From assembly GCA_017518185.1 (NCBI GenBank), contig JAFWWB010000004.1, positions 62,001-126,000 on the forward strand: a stretch of 64,000 nt of DNA. The letters run 5' to 3'. The notes beneath the pieces are model-generated. The model ran no database searches. It was not told where the DNA came from and worked only from the letters and a program-made list of their open reading frames with translations. The position numbers and the translations under genes are program-made. Source of the DNA: Lachnospiraceae bacterium. GTDB taxonomy: Bacteria > Bacillota > Clostridia > Lachnospirales > Lachnospiraceae. The stretch's first letter is position 1, and every line of letters begins with the position of its first letter. This document shows positions 28,014 to 35,691 of this stretch, one piece after another.

Positions 28014-28280
28014 TTATCCCTCTCCCAATCCGCTCTCTATAGCCGCGGTAAGAGACTCCAGAGCCTCTTCCTCGTCCTCGCCTTCGCAAACGAGCTCGAT
28101 CTCATCGCCGCTCTTCACGCAGGCGCCCAGAACGCTCAGCACGCTCTTGGCATTTGCGATATTATCTTTGAATGCAAATGTTATCATTGAACGGAACTTC
28201 ATCGCTTCCCTGCACAGAACGCCTGCCGGCCGCAGATGAAGTCCGGTCGGATTCTTGATCGTAACCTTCTGTCTGACCAT
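28014..28280 (-). CDS. HPr family phosphocarrier protein
   Basis: 88 residues, the normal HPr length. It relays phosphate from enzyme I to PTS enzymes or, in Firmicutes, acts in carbon catabolite control. The catalytic His15 lies in NPTGLHLRPAG and the regulatory Ser46 in NAKSVLSVLG, so both HPr kinase and PTS phosphorylation sites are present. The acidic C-terminus (CEGEDEEEALESL) is typical. The frame opens at 28319, but the ATG at 28280 has GGAGG upstream and sits at the canonical N-terminus MVRQKVTI. It has its own promoter at 28331-28359. No other PTS gene is nearby. Confidence 0.93.
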   Translation of the reverse strand: MVRQKVTIKNPTGLHLRPAGVLCREAMKFRSMITFAFKDNIANAKSVLSVLGACVKSGDEIELVCEGEDEEEALESLTAAIESGLGEG

Positions 28281-28330
28281 ATGTGTAACCTCCCAATCAT
28301 GTCCCCCCGTGCCCCTCACGGTATCAAAGT

Positions 28331-28359
28331 ATTATATCATAATCATATTATGTTTACAA
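28331..28359 (-). promoter_or_regulatory. extended -10 promoter for the HPr gene
   Basis: Minus strand: TTGTAA (28354-28359), 17-base spacer ending TGA, then perfect TATAAT (28331-28336). The TGn element and spacing support activity. It is the main regulatory content of the 323-base gap 28281-28603, which otherwise holds two inverted repeat copies. Confidence 0.65.
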
Positions 28360-28368
28360 GTATAAAAA

Positions 28369-28582
28369 GATCCCCACCGTTGCTTCGCAACCCCTCGCCG
28401 GGGCGGCACCTTATCCGCTTCGCGGACAAGGTCAACGTCGACTCGCTTCGCTCGCTCGGGATGACATACGGTTAACCCTGTATTTTTGTCATCCCGAGCG
28501 GAGCCTGCCTTGCAGGCGCAGCCGATAAGTGAGGCAGAAGATCTATGATCTTCGTCGCCGAACTTATGCTGTGGCAGGGATC
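28369..28582. repeat. two inverted copies of the intergenic hairpin repeat (copies 2 and 3)
   Basis: Copy 2 (28369-28465) is inverted relative to copy 3 (28488-28582). Their inner ends form a 14-base perfect inverted repeat, CGCTCGGGATGACA (28453-28466) against TGTCATCCCGAGCG (28487-28500). Copy 3 carries GCCTGC-CTT-GCAGGC as in copy 1; copy 2 carries different internal hairpins (GTTGCTTCGCAAC, TCCGCTTCGCGGA). The ends are conserved and the cores vary, as in mobile REP-like or MITE-like elements. Confidence 0.65.
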
Positions 28583-28603
28583 TTCTTCAGATCAGTTGTT
28601 TCC

Positions 28604-30400
28604 TTACTGTACGTCCTGTGCCAGATCGATCAGGTAGATGAACTCAGCCCTGAAGTCATCGGTCATGACCTTGGGGGTTACCTTAAGCCTTTCGCGCACA
28701 TCTTCATAAGTACTGGTGCCCGCGTATTCGGATCCTCTCAGAAGCATCGCGAACTGTGCCACGCCTGCTGCCCAGGAAGTATCCTCATCCATGGTATCCA
28801 CTATATCGTCCTTACCGACAGGACAGGTGATCAGCTTGCTGGTATCTTCATCCGGCTCCTTGTATCTGATGGAGACCGTCAGGAGCTCGTCGCTGCCGTT
28901 ATCGGAGGCTTCATCGCTGCCGTATCTGGAAGTGACCTCGGGTATCTCAAAATCGGAGTCCACTGTCACCACTTCGTAGAGCACTGTTACGGTCTGGCCG
29001 GATCCTACCTCGCCGCCGTCCTTGGTATCATCCGCAAAGTCCTCTGCTGCCATTTTCCTGTTCTCATAACCGATCTGACGGTAGCCCTTTATCTGTGCGG
29101 GATTGAATTCCACCTGGAATTTCACGTCCTTGGCTACGGTGTAAAGGGTGGAGTACATCTCGTCCTTCAGTACACGCTCAGCTTCCCTTGTGCAGTCGAT
29201 GTATGCGTAGTTGCCGTTTCCGTGATCGGCCAGTGCTTCCATCTTGTCGTCCATGTAGTTGCCTTCGCCGAAGCCCAGGCAGGAGAGGAACACACCGCCC
29301 TGTTTCTTTTCTTCGACCAGTTCTATCAATCCGGCTTCAGAGGATACGCCCACGTTCAGGTCACCATCGGTAGCGAGGATGATACGGTTGTTGCCGCCCT
29401 CGATGAAATACTTTTCCGCTATCTCGTATGCCTTCTTTATACCGCCTTCACCGTTGGTGGATCCCCAGGCTTCAAGGCTGTCTATCGCTTCCTCTATCTC
29501 CCTGTGGTCGCTGCCCTTTGCGCCTTCCAGCAGGACAGTGTCGCCGCCGGCGTAGGTCACGATTGAGACTGTATCCTTATCCGTAAGCTCCTCCTGGAGG
29601 ATCTTGAACGCCTTCTGTGCCAGGGGAAGCTTATTATTATCAAACATGGATCCGGAAGTATCTATAAGGAAAACGATGTTGCTGCCGCTGTCCGCGGGTA
29701 TCTCTTCCGCCCTTATGCCTACCTTGAAGAGCATCGTATCCTCATTCCAGGGGCAGGGGGTAAGAACAGTAGTCACGCTGAACTTCTCGCCGTCCTCGGG
29801 TTTTGCGTAATCATAGCTGAAATAGTTGATCATCTCCTCTGCGCGTATCGCTTCACCGGAGATACCGTAGCCGTCCTTCTCATAGAGGCTCCGGCGGAGG
29901 TTAGAATAGGTAGCGGTATCAACATCTGCTCCGAAGGTGGAGAAAGGCTGGGTCGCAACCGACACAAAGCCGGATTCCTTTACCTGGTTGTAGCCTTCGG
30001 TATTCCAGTCCACATCGGGTTCCATATAAGGATAATCGATGGTCTCCTGCTTCATCGAAGAAGCCGCATAGCTCATCTGGGGCGATCCGGAGAAATCTTC
30101 CGCTTCAGCGACATCTTCAGTCATCATGACCATACCGCCGTTGGTGGCACCGGATAAGCCTCTGAGATCATAATCATACTCATAACTGTAGAGACCGTCG
30201 TACTTTTCACCGACCTTTTTGATCCTGGCCTCGATGTCCTTTTCGGACGCAGGTGTCGGCGTTGCCTTGGCGCCTTCTTTAGTGCTTTCATCAGGATCAT
30301 AGCTGCCTCTGGAAACGGAAGGCTCCTCCGTCCCGCAGGCTGCCAGCATGGATGCCGTCATGCAGAAACTCATCAGTATGGCGATTATTCTTTTCTTCAT
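28604..30400 (-). CDS. von Willebrand factor type A lipoprotein (YfbK-like)
   Basis: 598 residues. A lipoprotein signal peptide ends in the lipobox MLAACG (Cys22), followed by a disordered low-complexity linker to about residue 110. Next come a YfbK-type N-terminal domain (QPFSTFGADVDTATYSNLRR), a VWA domain with an intact MIDAS start DTSGSM (about 247-252) and a C-terminal DUF3520-like region (about 410-598). VWA proteins of this layout are surface-anchored and bind metal and protein partners; no specific partner is known. GGGAGGG precedes the ATG. It lies alone between a hairpin repeat cluster and the DegV terminator. Confidence 0.9.
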   Translation of the reverse strand: MKKRIIAILMSFCMTASMLAACGTEEPSVSRGSYDPDESTKEGAKATPTPASEKDIEARIKKVGEKYDGLYSYEYDYDLRGLSGATNGGMVMMTEDVAEAEDFSGSPQMSYAASSMKQETIDYPYMEPDVDWNTEGYNQVKESGFVSVATQPFSTFGADVDTATYSNLRRSLYEKDGYGISGEAIRAEEMINYFSYDYAKPEDGEKFSVTTVLTPCPWNEDTMLFKVGIRAEEIPADSGSNIVFLIDTSGSMFDNNKLPLAQKAFKILQEELTDKDTVSIVTYAGGDTVLLEGAKGSDHREIEEAIDSLEAWGSTNGEGGIKKAYEIAEKYFIEGGNNRIILATDGDLNVGVSSEAGLIELVEEKKQGGVFLSCLGFGEGNYMDDKMEALADHGNGNYAYIDCTREAERVLKDEMYSTLYTVAKDVKFQVEFNPAQIKGYRQIGYENRKMAAEDFADDTKDGGEVGSGQTVTVLYEVVTVDSDFEIPEVTSRYGSDEASDNGSDELLTVSIRYKEPDEDTSKLITCPVGKDDIVDTMDEDTSWAAGVAQFAMLLRGSEYAGTSTYEDVRERLKVTPKVMTDDFRAEFIYLIDLAQDVQ

Positions 30401-30436
30401 ATCTTTTTCCCTCCCAAATTCTTAAGATCCCTGTGT

Positions 30437-30478
30437 AATTCCGAGCGCAGGCTGCATCACAGCCGGAGTCGAGGAATC
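30437..30478. repeat. intergenic hairpin repeat, diverged copy 4
   Basis: AATTCCGAGCG at one end and GTCGAGGAATC at the other, with GGCTG-CATCA-CAGCC as the central hairpin. The ends match copies 1-3 with compensating changes (CCC/GGG to TCC/GGA), which suggests selection for pairing. Confidence 0.5.
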
Positions 30479-30532
30479 TTTCATTCACTTGTCATAGTTA
30501 TAGTACGAACGGACCCGGATGCATTTATGGGG

Positions 30533-30572
30533 AAAAATAAAAAAAAATTACCGGGGGTGTTTCCCCCGGTAA
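30533..30572 (-). terminator. rho-independent terminator downstream of degV
   Basis: Perfect 10-base stem TTACCGGGGG (30548-30557) and CCCCCGGTAA (30563-30572) with a TGTTT loop. On the minus strand it is followed by a run of nine T residues, one A and more T residues (30533-30547). It separates degV from the VWA gene. Confidence 0.9.
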
Positions 30573-30578
30573 AAAACC

Positions 30579-31415
30579 TTATCCTTCTATCGCCACCACT
30601 ATCCCGCCGGGATTCTCATAAGCAGTGCTTATGCCGCCCGCGTTCAGTATCTTTATATCACTGAAGCCGAACCGTTCCCTCAGGACCAGGGCCACCCTGG
30701 TGCAAAGCTCTTTGCTGACGCATTGCGTGATCCTGACCTTTCCGGTGGGATCCAGCTTCATCTTTTCTATATGATATATCATGCGGTTCACCGCCCGCTG
30801 CATGCCTATGCCCTGATCGATCTGCTCGATCAGACCGTCTTTTCCGATAAGTACAGGTTTTATGTTCATGGTAGTAGCCACCAGGGCTTTAATACCCTTC
30901 AGCCTTCCGTTTCTTTTAAAGGTCTCAAGATCATCCAGCACAAAGATGGTCTTCATACTATCCCGCAGAGCCTCCACCTCTTCCACTATCTTATCGAAAT
31001 CCATACCCGCTTCCGCTCTTTCCGCAATGGCATCATAAAGCAGATGCTCACCGGCGGCTGCGCTCAGGGAATCAAATACATGGATGTTCGTGTCTTCGTG
31101 ATCCTCTTCAAAGATCTCCTTGGCCAGCATGGCACTTTGGTATACACCGCTCAGTTTTGATGAAAGTGTTACCACATAATTGTCTTTTCCTTCCTCAAAA
31201 ACATTCAGGAAAGCATCGGGCGAAGGACAGGCCGACTGGGGATATCCGGAGTCCGCTTTTATCAGGTTGATCCAGTCCTCCTGCGTTCTCTTCCCGTCGT
31301 CAAGATAATCGACACCTCCTATCATGACCGACATGGGTACACTTTCCACATTTCCTTTCCGGTAGTCAAGCTTCGTGAAGTCGCAGCAGCTGTCAGCAAT
31401 AACCTTATACGCCAT
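30579..31415 (-). CDS. DegV family fatty-acid-binding protein
   Basis: 278 residues. DegV/FakB proteins bind a fatty acid in a two-domain fold; FakB types present it to the kinase FakA for phospholipid synthesis. Family motifs here are IADSCCDF at the N-terminus, the SACPSPDAFLNVFE loop, VVTLSSKLSGVYQSA and FVLDDLETFKRNGRL. No fakA/dhaK-like gene is adjacent, so it could be a stand-alone DegV. It begins about 50 bases after the NRPS stop and ends in a strong terminator. Confidence 0.92.
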   Translation of the reverse strand: MAYKVIADSCCDFTKLDYRKGNVESVPMSVMIGGVDYLDDGKRTQEDWINLIKADSGYPQSACPSPDAFLNVFEEGKDNYVVTLSSKLSGVYQSAMLAKEIFEEDHEDTNIHVFDSLSAAAGEHLLYDAIAERAEAGMDFDKIVEEVEALRDSMKTIFVLDDLETFKRNGRLKGIKALVATTMNIKPVLIGKDGLIEQIDQGIGMQRAVNRMIYHIEKMKLDPTGKVRITQCVSKELCTRVALVLRERFGFSDIKILNAGGISTAYENPGGIVVAIEG

Positions 31416-31462
31416 AATACATCTTTTCCTTTCCTCTCCCCCAGTTTATTAAGGTACCATAA

Positions 31463-34400
31463 TTAAAGCAGTTCTTCAAGCATTCTTATGATATCCGCTG
31501 CCAGTGAATCGATATATTTCCTTTCATACTTATCGCGCCTGTATTCGATACCTATGGACAGGCTGCTGCCGGCGGGATACAGAAACAGTGTCAGATGCAT
31601 TATCGAATTTCCCGTTTGCAGCCTCTCGGGAACGGGAAGACCGCCAAAACCCTCTCTGTCCTCTTCCTGCTGGAAGACAAAAGCGGTGTCTATCTGCGGC
31701 AGCTTCCCTTCGCCGAGATGTTCCGTGATCATATCCATGGGGAGCTCCTGACAGCGGAACTGCTGCATGAGCATCTCATTAACACCGGCCAGAAGCTTTT
31801 CCCTGTCTCCGGTCACTGTAATACGTACCGGCTGTGACGTCGTGAACATCCCGATAATATCCGAGCATTCCGGCCGGCTGCGGTTTTGGAAGCTCAGCAT
31901 GGTCATTATATCACGGCTTCCCGTGGCCCCGGAAAGAACAATGGCATAAGCACAGAGCGAGTATGCTGTCATGGACAGATGACGCCGGGATACGCTTTCC
32001 TTCATCTTCACATAAAGTCCGTCGGGAACGGGATAAAAGATCTGCTCTCCTCCGCCCAGCCCTGTTTCCGTCTCCGGCAGCTTTATATGTTCATAACTGT
32101 CCGGAAACCTTTTTTCAAAATACCCGTACTCCTCCGAATGGTCCAGGTTCTCAAAGAAAGCGGCATAATCACCGTACCAGAGACGGGCTTTCTTCACTCC
32201 GCCGCCTTTATATACCTCTGCGATCCTGTCGAATAGGAGCCCGAAGGAATGAGCATCCGTTACTATATGATGAAACTCTGCCATTATGGTATTCCCGCAT
32301 GTGCCAATACGATAAAAAGGTCCCCTGTTCAGGTCGATAGCCCTGTGGAAATCTTTTTCATCCTTACAGTGCTCCACTTTTGCTTCTGCTTCCGGGATAT
32401 ATTCCGCATAAGCTGTTCCGTCTTTTTCAATGATACGGCAGTTCAGCACCTTTTCATTTTTGAGTACTCTTACCATGGCTTCAAGGATCTTATCTCTTTC
32501 CGTTTCATCCGGGGCGGATATTCGGTAAAACAGCTGGTAAGTAAGTGATGAAGGATGCTCCTTAAAGTATCTGTAATGAGGGAGCTGCTGGGGAAGCAGT
32601 CTGTAACTGTTTAAGCCGGCAGGCAGGATCCTGCTACCGCTGCCTTTGCCTGCTTCTTCATCAACTTTCTCCGCCAGCTCCTTCAGCCGGGGAGCCGCGA
32701 ATATATCAGAGATCTGCAAATTAATATAGAAGAAAGAGTTTATCTCCGAAATGATAGAGATGGCTCCGAGGCTGTCCCCGCCAAGGAGGAAGAAATCATC
32801 GTCCCTTCCCGTCACGCTGATATGCAGATGCTTACGCCAGAACTCAGCTATGACCCGTTCCGTTTCCGTGGCAAGCTCTCCGGATCCGGGGCCTCTGTCC
32901 GGATCTCCCGGAATGGGCGGGAGCTTTTTCCTGTCCGTCTTCCCGCTTGGCGTCATGGGTATTTCCGAAACACGCATAAACCTGTTGGGTATCATATATG
33001 CCGGCAGTTGTCTTAGCATATATTCCCTCAACTCCGCAGTATCGATCTCTTTTCCGGAAACATAATACCCGCAGAGCAGCTGTCTGCCCTCTTCCGTATG
33101 TACGGAAACCGCTGCGAGGCTTATGTCTCCAAAGCCCGACATAACAGCTTCTATCTCACCGGGTTCCGTGCGCTGGCCGCGGAGCTTTATCTGTCCGTCC
33201 TTCCGTCCGGTAAAGACTATCCTTCCATCCATAAGTCTGAAAGCCGTATCTCCGGAGCTGTACGATAAATCTCCCTCCATTGTTTTTTTGAATTTCTCTG
33301 CCGTAAGCTCAGGACGGCCTATATATCCGGAAGCCACGCATTCTCCGCTGATACGGATCTCGCCCTCCGTGCCTATCGGCATACTCTGTCCCTTATCATC
33401 GGTGATATCCAACCTGATATTTGTAAGCGGCCGGCCTATGGTGATATACGGACCGTTTACTGCATCCTGCGAGCACCATACCGTAGCCTCTGAGGGACCG
33501 TACACATTTACTATCTTTGTTCCTGATCCGTTCTTTATCACGGGGAGCAGCTCCGAAGGAAATCTCTCACCGCCCACCAGAAGAGTTTTCAGTCTCCTTA
33601 CGGCTTTTGCACCTTCGCTGTCATTCATCAAAAGCTTAAGCCGCGTAGGTGTGAGCTGTGCGATCTCCGCTCCGTGTTCTCTCATCAATGAAGCGGCCCG
33701 GACAGGATCCTTTCCTTCTCTCTCATCTGCCAGTATAACGGTCATGCCGTTTGCCAGAGGAAGAAGCGTTTCCGTGATGAATATGTCAAATACGGGATTT
33801 GTGATACAGAGTATCTTTTTCTGGTCATATGGTATGCAGCCTCCGAGTATGCTCTTTTTTCCGGGACTGATATAATTGACCGTATTCCTGTGTGTGATGC
33901 CGGTTCCTTTCGGCTTTCCGGTAGAACCCGAAGTGAACACAACGTAGCAGAGTGAAGAAGCATCTGTTTCCGGATCCTTCCGGCTCACTTTTTCATTTAT
34001 ATCAAAAGAGGACAGTCCAAGGCATTCCACCCGGCTTATCTCTCTGTCTGTAATCATAAGACGGCATCCGGTATCTTCGATCATCTGTTTGATACGTACG
34101 TCCGGATATGAAGGATCTATCAGCATAAAGGCAGCTCCTGCTTTCAGTATGCCGAGCATCGCCGCGAGCATTTCGGGACAGCGTTCCGACATGATCCCTA
34201 TAACGGAACCTGCGGCATTCCTTTTATCAAGGCACCCGGCTATCACTTCACTTATCCGGTCAAGTTCCCTGTATGTGATCTCTTTATCGTGAAATATCAC
34301 CGCAGTCCGGTCCGGATTTTTTTCCGCAGTTCTTCTGAACAGGGTATGTACACAGCAGGAAGGTATCTCTTCCGCCGTATCGTTGAAGCTTTCAAGCAGT

Positions 34401-35680
34401 CTTTTTTCTGCGGGGGGAACGATCTCCATTTCCGATATCTTCATCGACGGATATTCCGCTGTCTGCTCCATGATATGCTCTATACGCTTTCCCAGCAATA
34501 TGAGTTCCTCCGGGTCCGGAAAGATCTCTGTCTGGTGATCGAAAGTAAGCGTATGTCTGCCGCAGCCGAAACGATCATCGATATGGATGCATAGAGCGCA
34601 TTCGCTTGCACCGCAGGAATATAAAGATACCTCCGCGATATCCGGGATCTTCACTGCATGATAATTCACCATTACGTGATACAGTCTCCCCATGAACCCA
34701 AGAGAACGAAGATGTTCCTGTATACACTGAAGCGGATATTTTCCATGTCTGAAAACCGCATCCCGTTTGTATCTTCCGGTATGCCTCACCCACTCCCGCA
34801 GGCTCAGTTCCGTATTAACCGGAAGAGTCAGCGGCACGGTGAGCACTCTCATCCCGGCCGTATCTTTTACAATGCTTCCAATCCTGTTGTGCACGGGAAT
34901 CGCAACCGTTACATCTCCGTTATCCGGATGCAGTCTGCTGAGATAAGCGGTGACTGCAGCTTCGAAGACGACTGCAGGTGTAACATTACAGGCATCGCAG
35001 ATCGTATTTAATGCCTGTTCCGCTCTGTCACTCATACTGTATTCCAGCCTGTCAGCTGCGGGAGATGAAGAAACCCGGGCGTTTATGGGAGTAGCGCAGG
35101 GTGCGGTCTTATAAAGCTGCTCCCAGAATTTCTTATCCTCCGAAAAGCGTTTTGATCCCGGATACTCCTCATCTTTTCTTATGAGATCAGCATATGAAGG
35201 CACAGGAACTTCCGCCGCGTCAGGATCTTCCGCTAATGCCGCATATCGTTCCTCTATGGTCAAGGCGATGATGGCGGAAGTCATTGCATCTGCGGTCATA
35301 TGACTGAAGCACATTATGATCCCTTCTTTTCCGTTGAGACTGAAAAGATATATCTTTGACTGCGGAGCATCCGCTGCGGTTAGCGGGATCATTGCGGTTT
35401 CCCTGCAGAAGCGTTCTGCTTCCTCTTCCGATCCAAAAGACAGCTGCTTTATATGAGCAGGCACTTCATCGCTTACGTACTGCCGGTCGTCTGCTGTCAT
35501 GCGCAGACGCAGCGTATCCCGCATGCGTATAGTTTGTATCACTGCCTTTTCTAACAATGCAATATCATGATGCTTCTTAGAGATAAGCATGATGCATTGA
35601 TTTCCTATCGCCGTTTCCGGATAGAATCTCTGCATGGCAAGTATGTTCTTTTGAGGATATGATAGATTGATAATGTCCAA
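31463..35680 (-). CDS. nonribosomal peptide synthetase, C-A-T-C, glycine-like code
   Basis: 1405 residues. Condensation domain 1 (about 1-425) has SHMTADA (126-132), a degenerate HHxxxDG that keeps the second His and the Asp. The adenylation domain (about 445-920) has FTSGSTGKPKG, NVYGPSE, YSSGDTA, GRKDGQIKLRGQR and PSGKTDR. The carrier domain has LLGGDSLG with the phosphopantetheine Ser970. Condensation domain 2 (about 1020-1405) has an intact HHIVTDA (1137-1143). There is no thioesterase or reductase. Hand alignment to PheA gives the pocket code DITQLGVVWK, close to the published glycine code DILQLGLIWK. Translation starts at TTG with GAGGG seven bases upstream. It is the last gene of the operon led by 40160. 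The product is unknown; an acyl- or aminoacyl-glycine joined to a second acceptor would fit. Confidence 0.92.
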   Translation of the reverse strand: MDIINLSYPQKNILAMQRFYPETAIGNQCIMLISKKHHDIALLEKAVIQTIRMRDTLRLRMTADDRQYVSDEVPAHIKQLSFGSEEEAERFCRETAMIPLTAADAPQSKIYLFSLNGKEGIIMCFSHMTADAMTSAIIALTIEERYAALAEDPDAAEVPVPSYADLIRKDEEYPGSKRFSEDKKFWEQLYKTAPCATPINARVSSSPAADRLEYSMSDRAEQALNTICDACNVTPAVVFEAAVTAYLSRLHPDNGDVTVAIPVHNRIGSIVKDTAGMRVLTVPLTLPVNTELSLREWVRHTGRYKRDAVFRHGKYPLQCIQEHLRSLGFMGRLYHVMVNYHAVKIPDIAEVSLYSCGASECALCIHIDDRFGCGRHTLTFDHQTEIFPDPEELILLGKRIEHIMEQTAEYPSMKISEMEIVPPAEKRLLESFNDTAEEIPSCCVHTLFRRTAEKNPDRTAVIFHDKEITYRELDRISEVIAGCLDKRNAAGSVIGIMSERCPEMLAAMLGILKAGAAFMLIDPSYPDVRIKQMIEDTGCRLMITDREISRVECLGLSSFDINEKVSRKDPETDASSLCYVVFTSGSTGKPKGTGITHRNTVNYISPGKKSILGGCIPYDQKKILCITNPVFDIFITETLLPLANGMTVILADEREGKDPVRAASLMREHGAEIAQLTPTRLKLLMNDSEGAKAVRRLKTLLVGGERFPSELLPVIKNGSGTKIVNVYGPSEATVWCSQDAVNGPYITIGRPLTNIRLDITDDKGQSMPIGTEGEIRISGECVASGYIGRPELTAEKFKKTMEGDLSYSSGDTAFRLMDGRIVFTGRKDGQIKLRGQRTEPGEIEAVMSGFGDISLAAVSVHTEEGRQLLCGYYVSGKEIDTAELREYMLRQLPAYMIPNRFMRVSEIPMTPSGKTDRKKLPPIPGDPDRGPGSGELATETERVIAEFWRKHLHISVTGRDDDFFLLGGDSLGAISIISEINSFFYINLQISDIFAAPRLKELAEKVDEEAGKGSGSRILPAGLNSYRLLPQQLPHYRYFKEHPSSLTYQLFYRISAPDETERDKILEAMVRVLKNEKVLNCRIIEKDGTAYAEYIPEAEAKVEHCKDEKDFHRAIDLNRGPFYRIGTCGNTIMAEFHHIVTDAHSFGLLFDRIAEVYKGGGVKKARLWYGDYAAFFENLDHSEEYGYFEKRFPDSYEHIKLPETETGLGGGEQIFYPVPDGLYVKMKESVSRRHLSMTAYSLCAYAIVLSGATGSRDIMTMLSFQNRSRPECSDIIGMFTTSQPVRITVTGDREKLLAGVNEMLMQQFRCQELPMDMITEHLGEGKLPQIDTAFVFQQEEDREGFGGLPVPERLQTGNSIMHLTLFLYPAGSSLSIGIEYRRDKYERKYIDSLAADIIRMLEELL

Positions 35681-35691
35681 TAAATTTCCCT

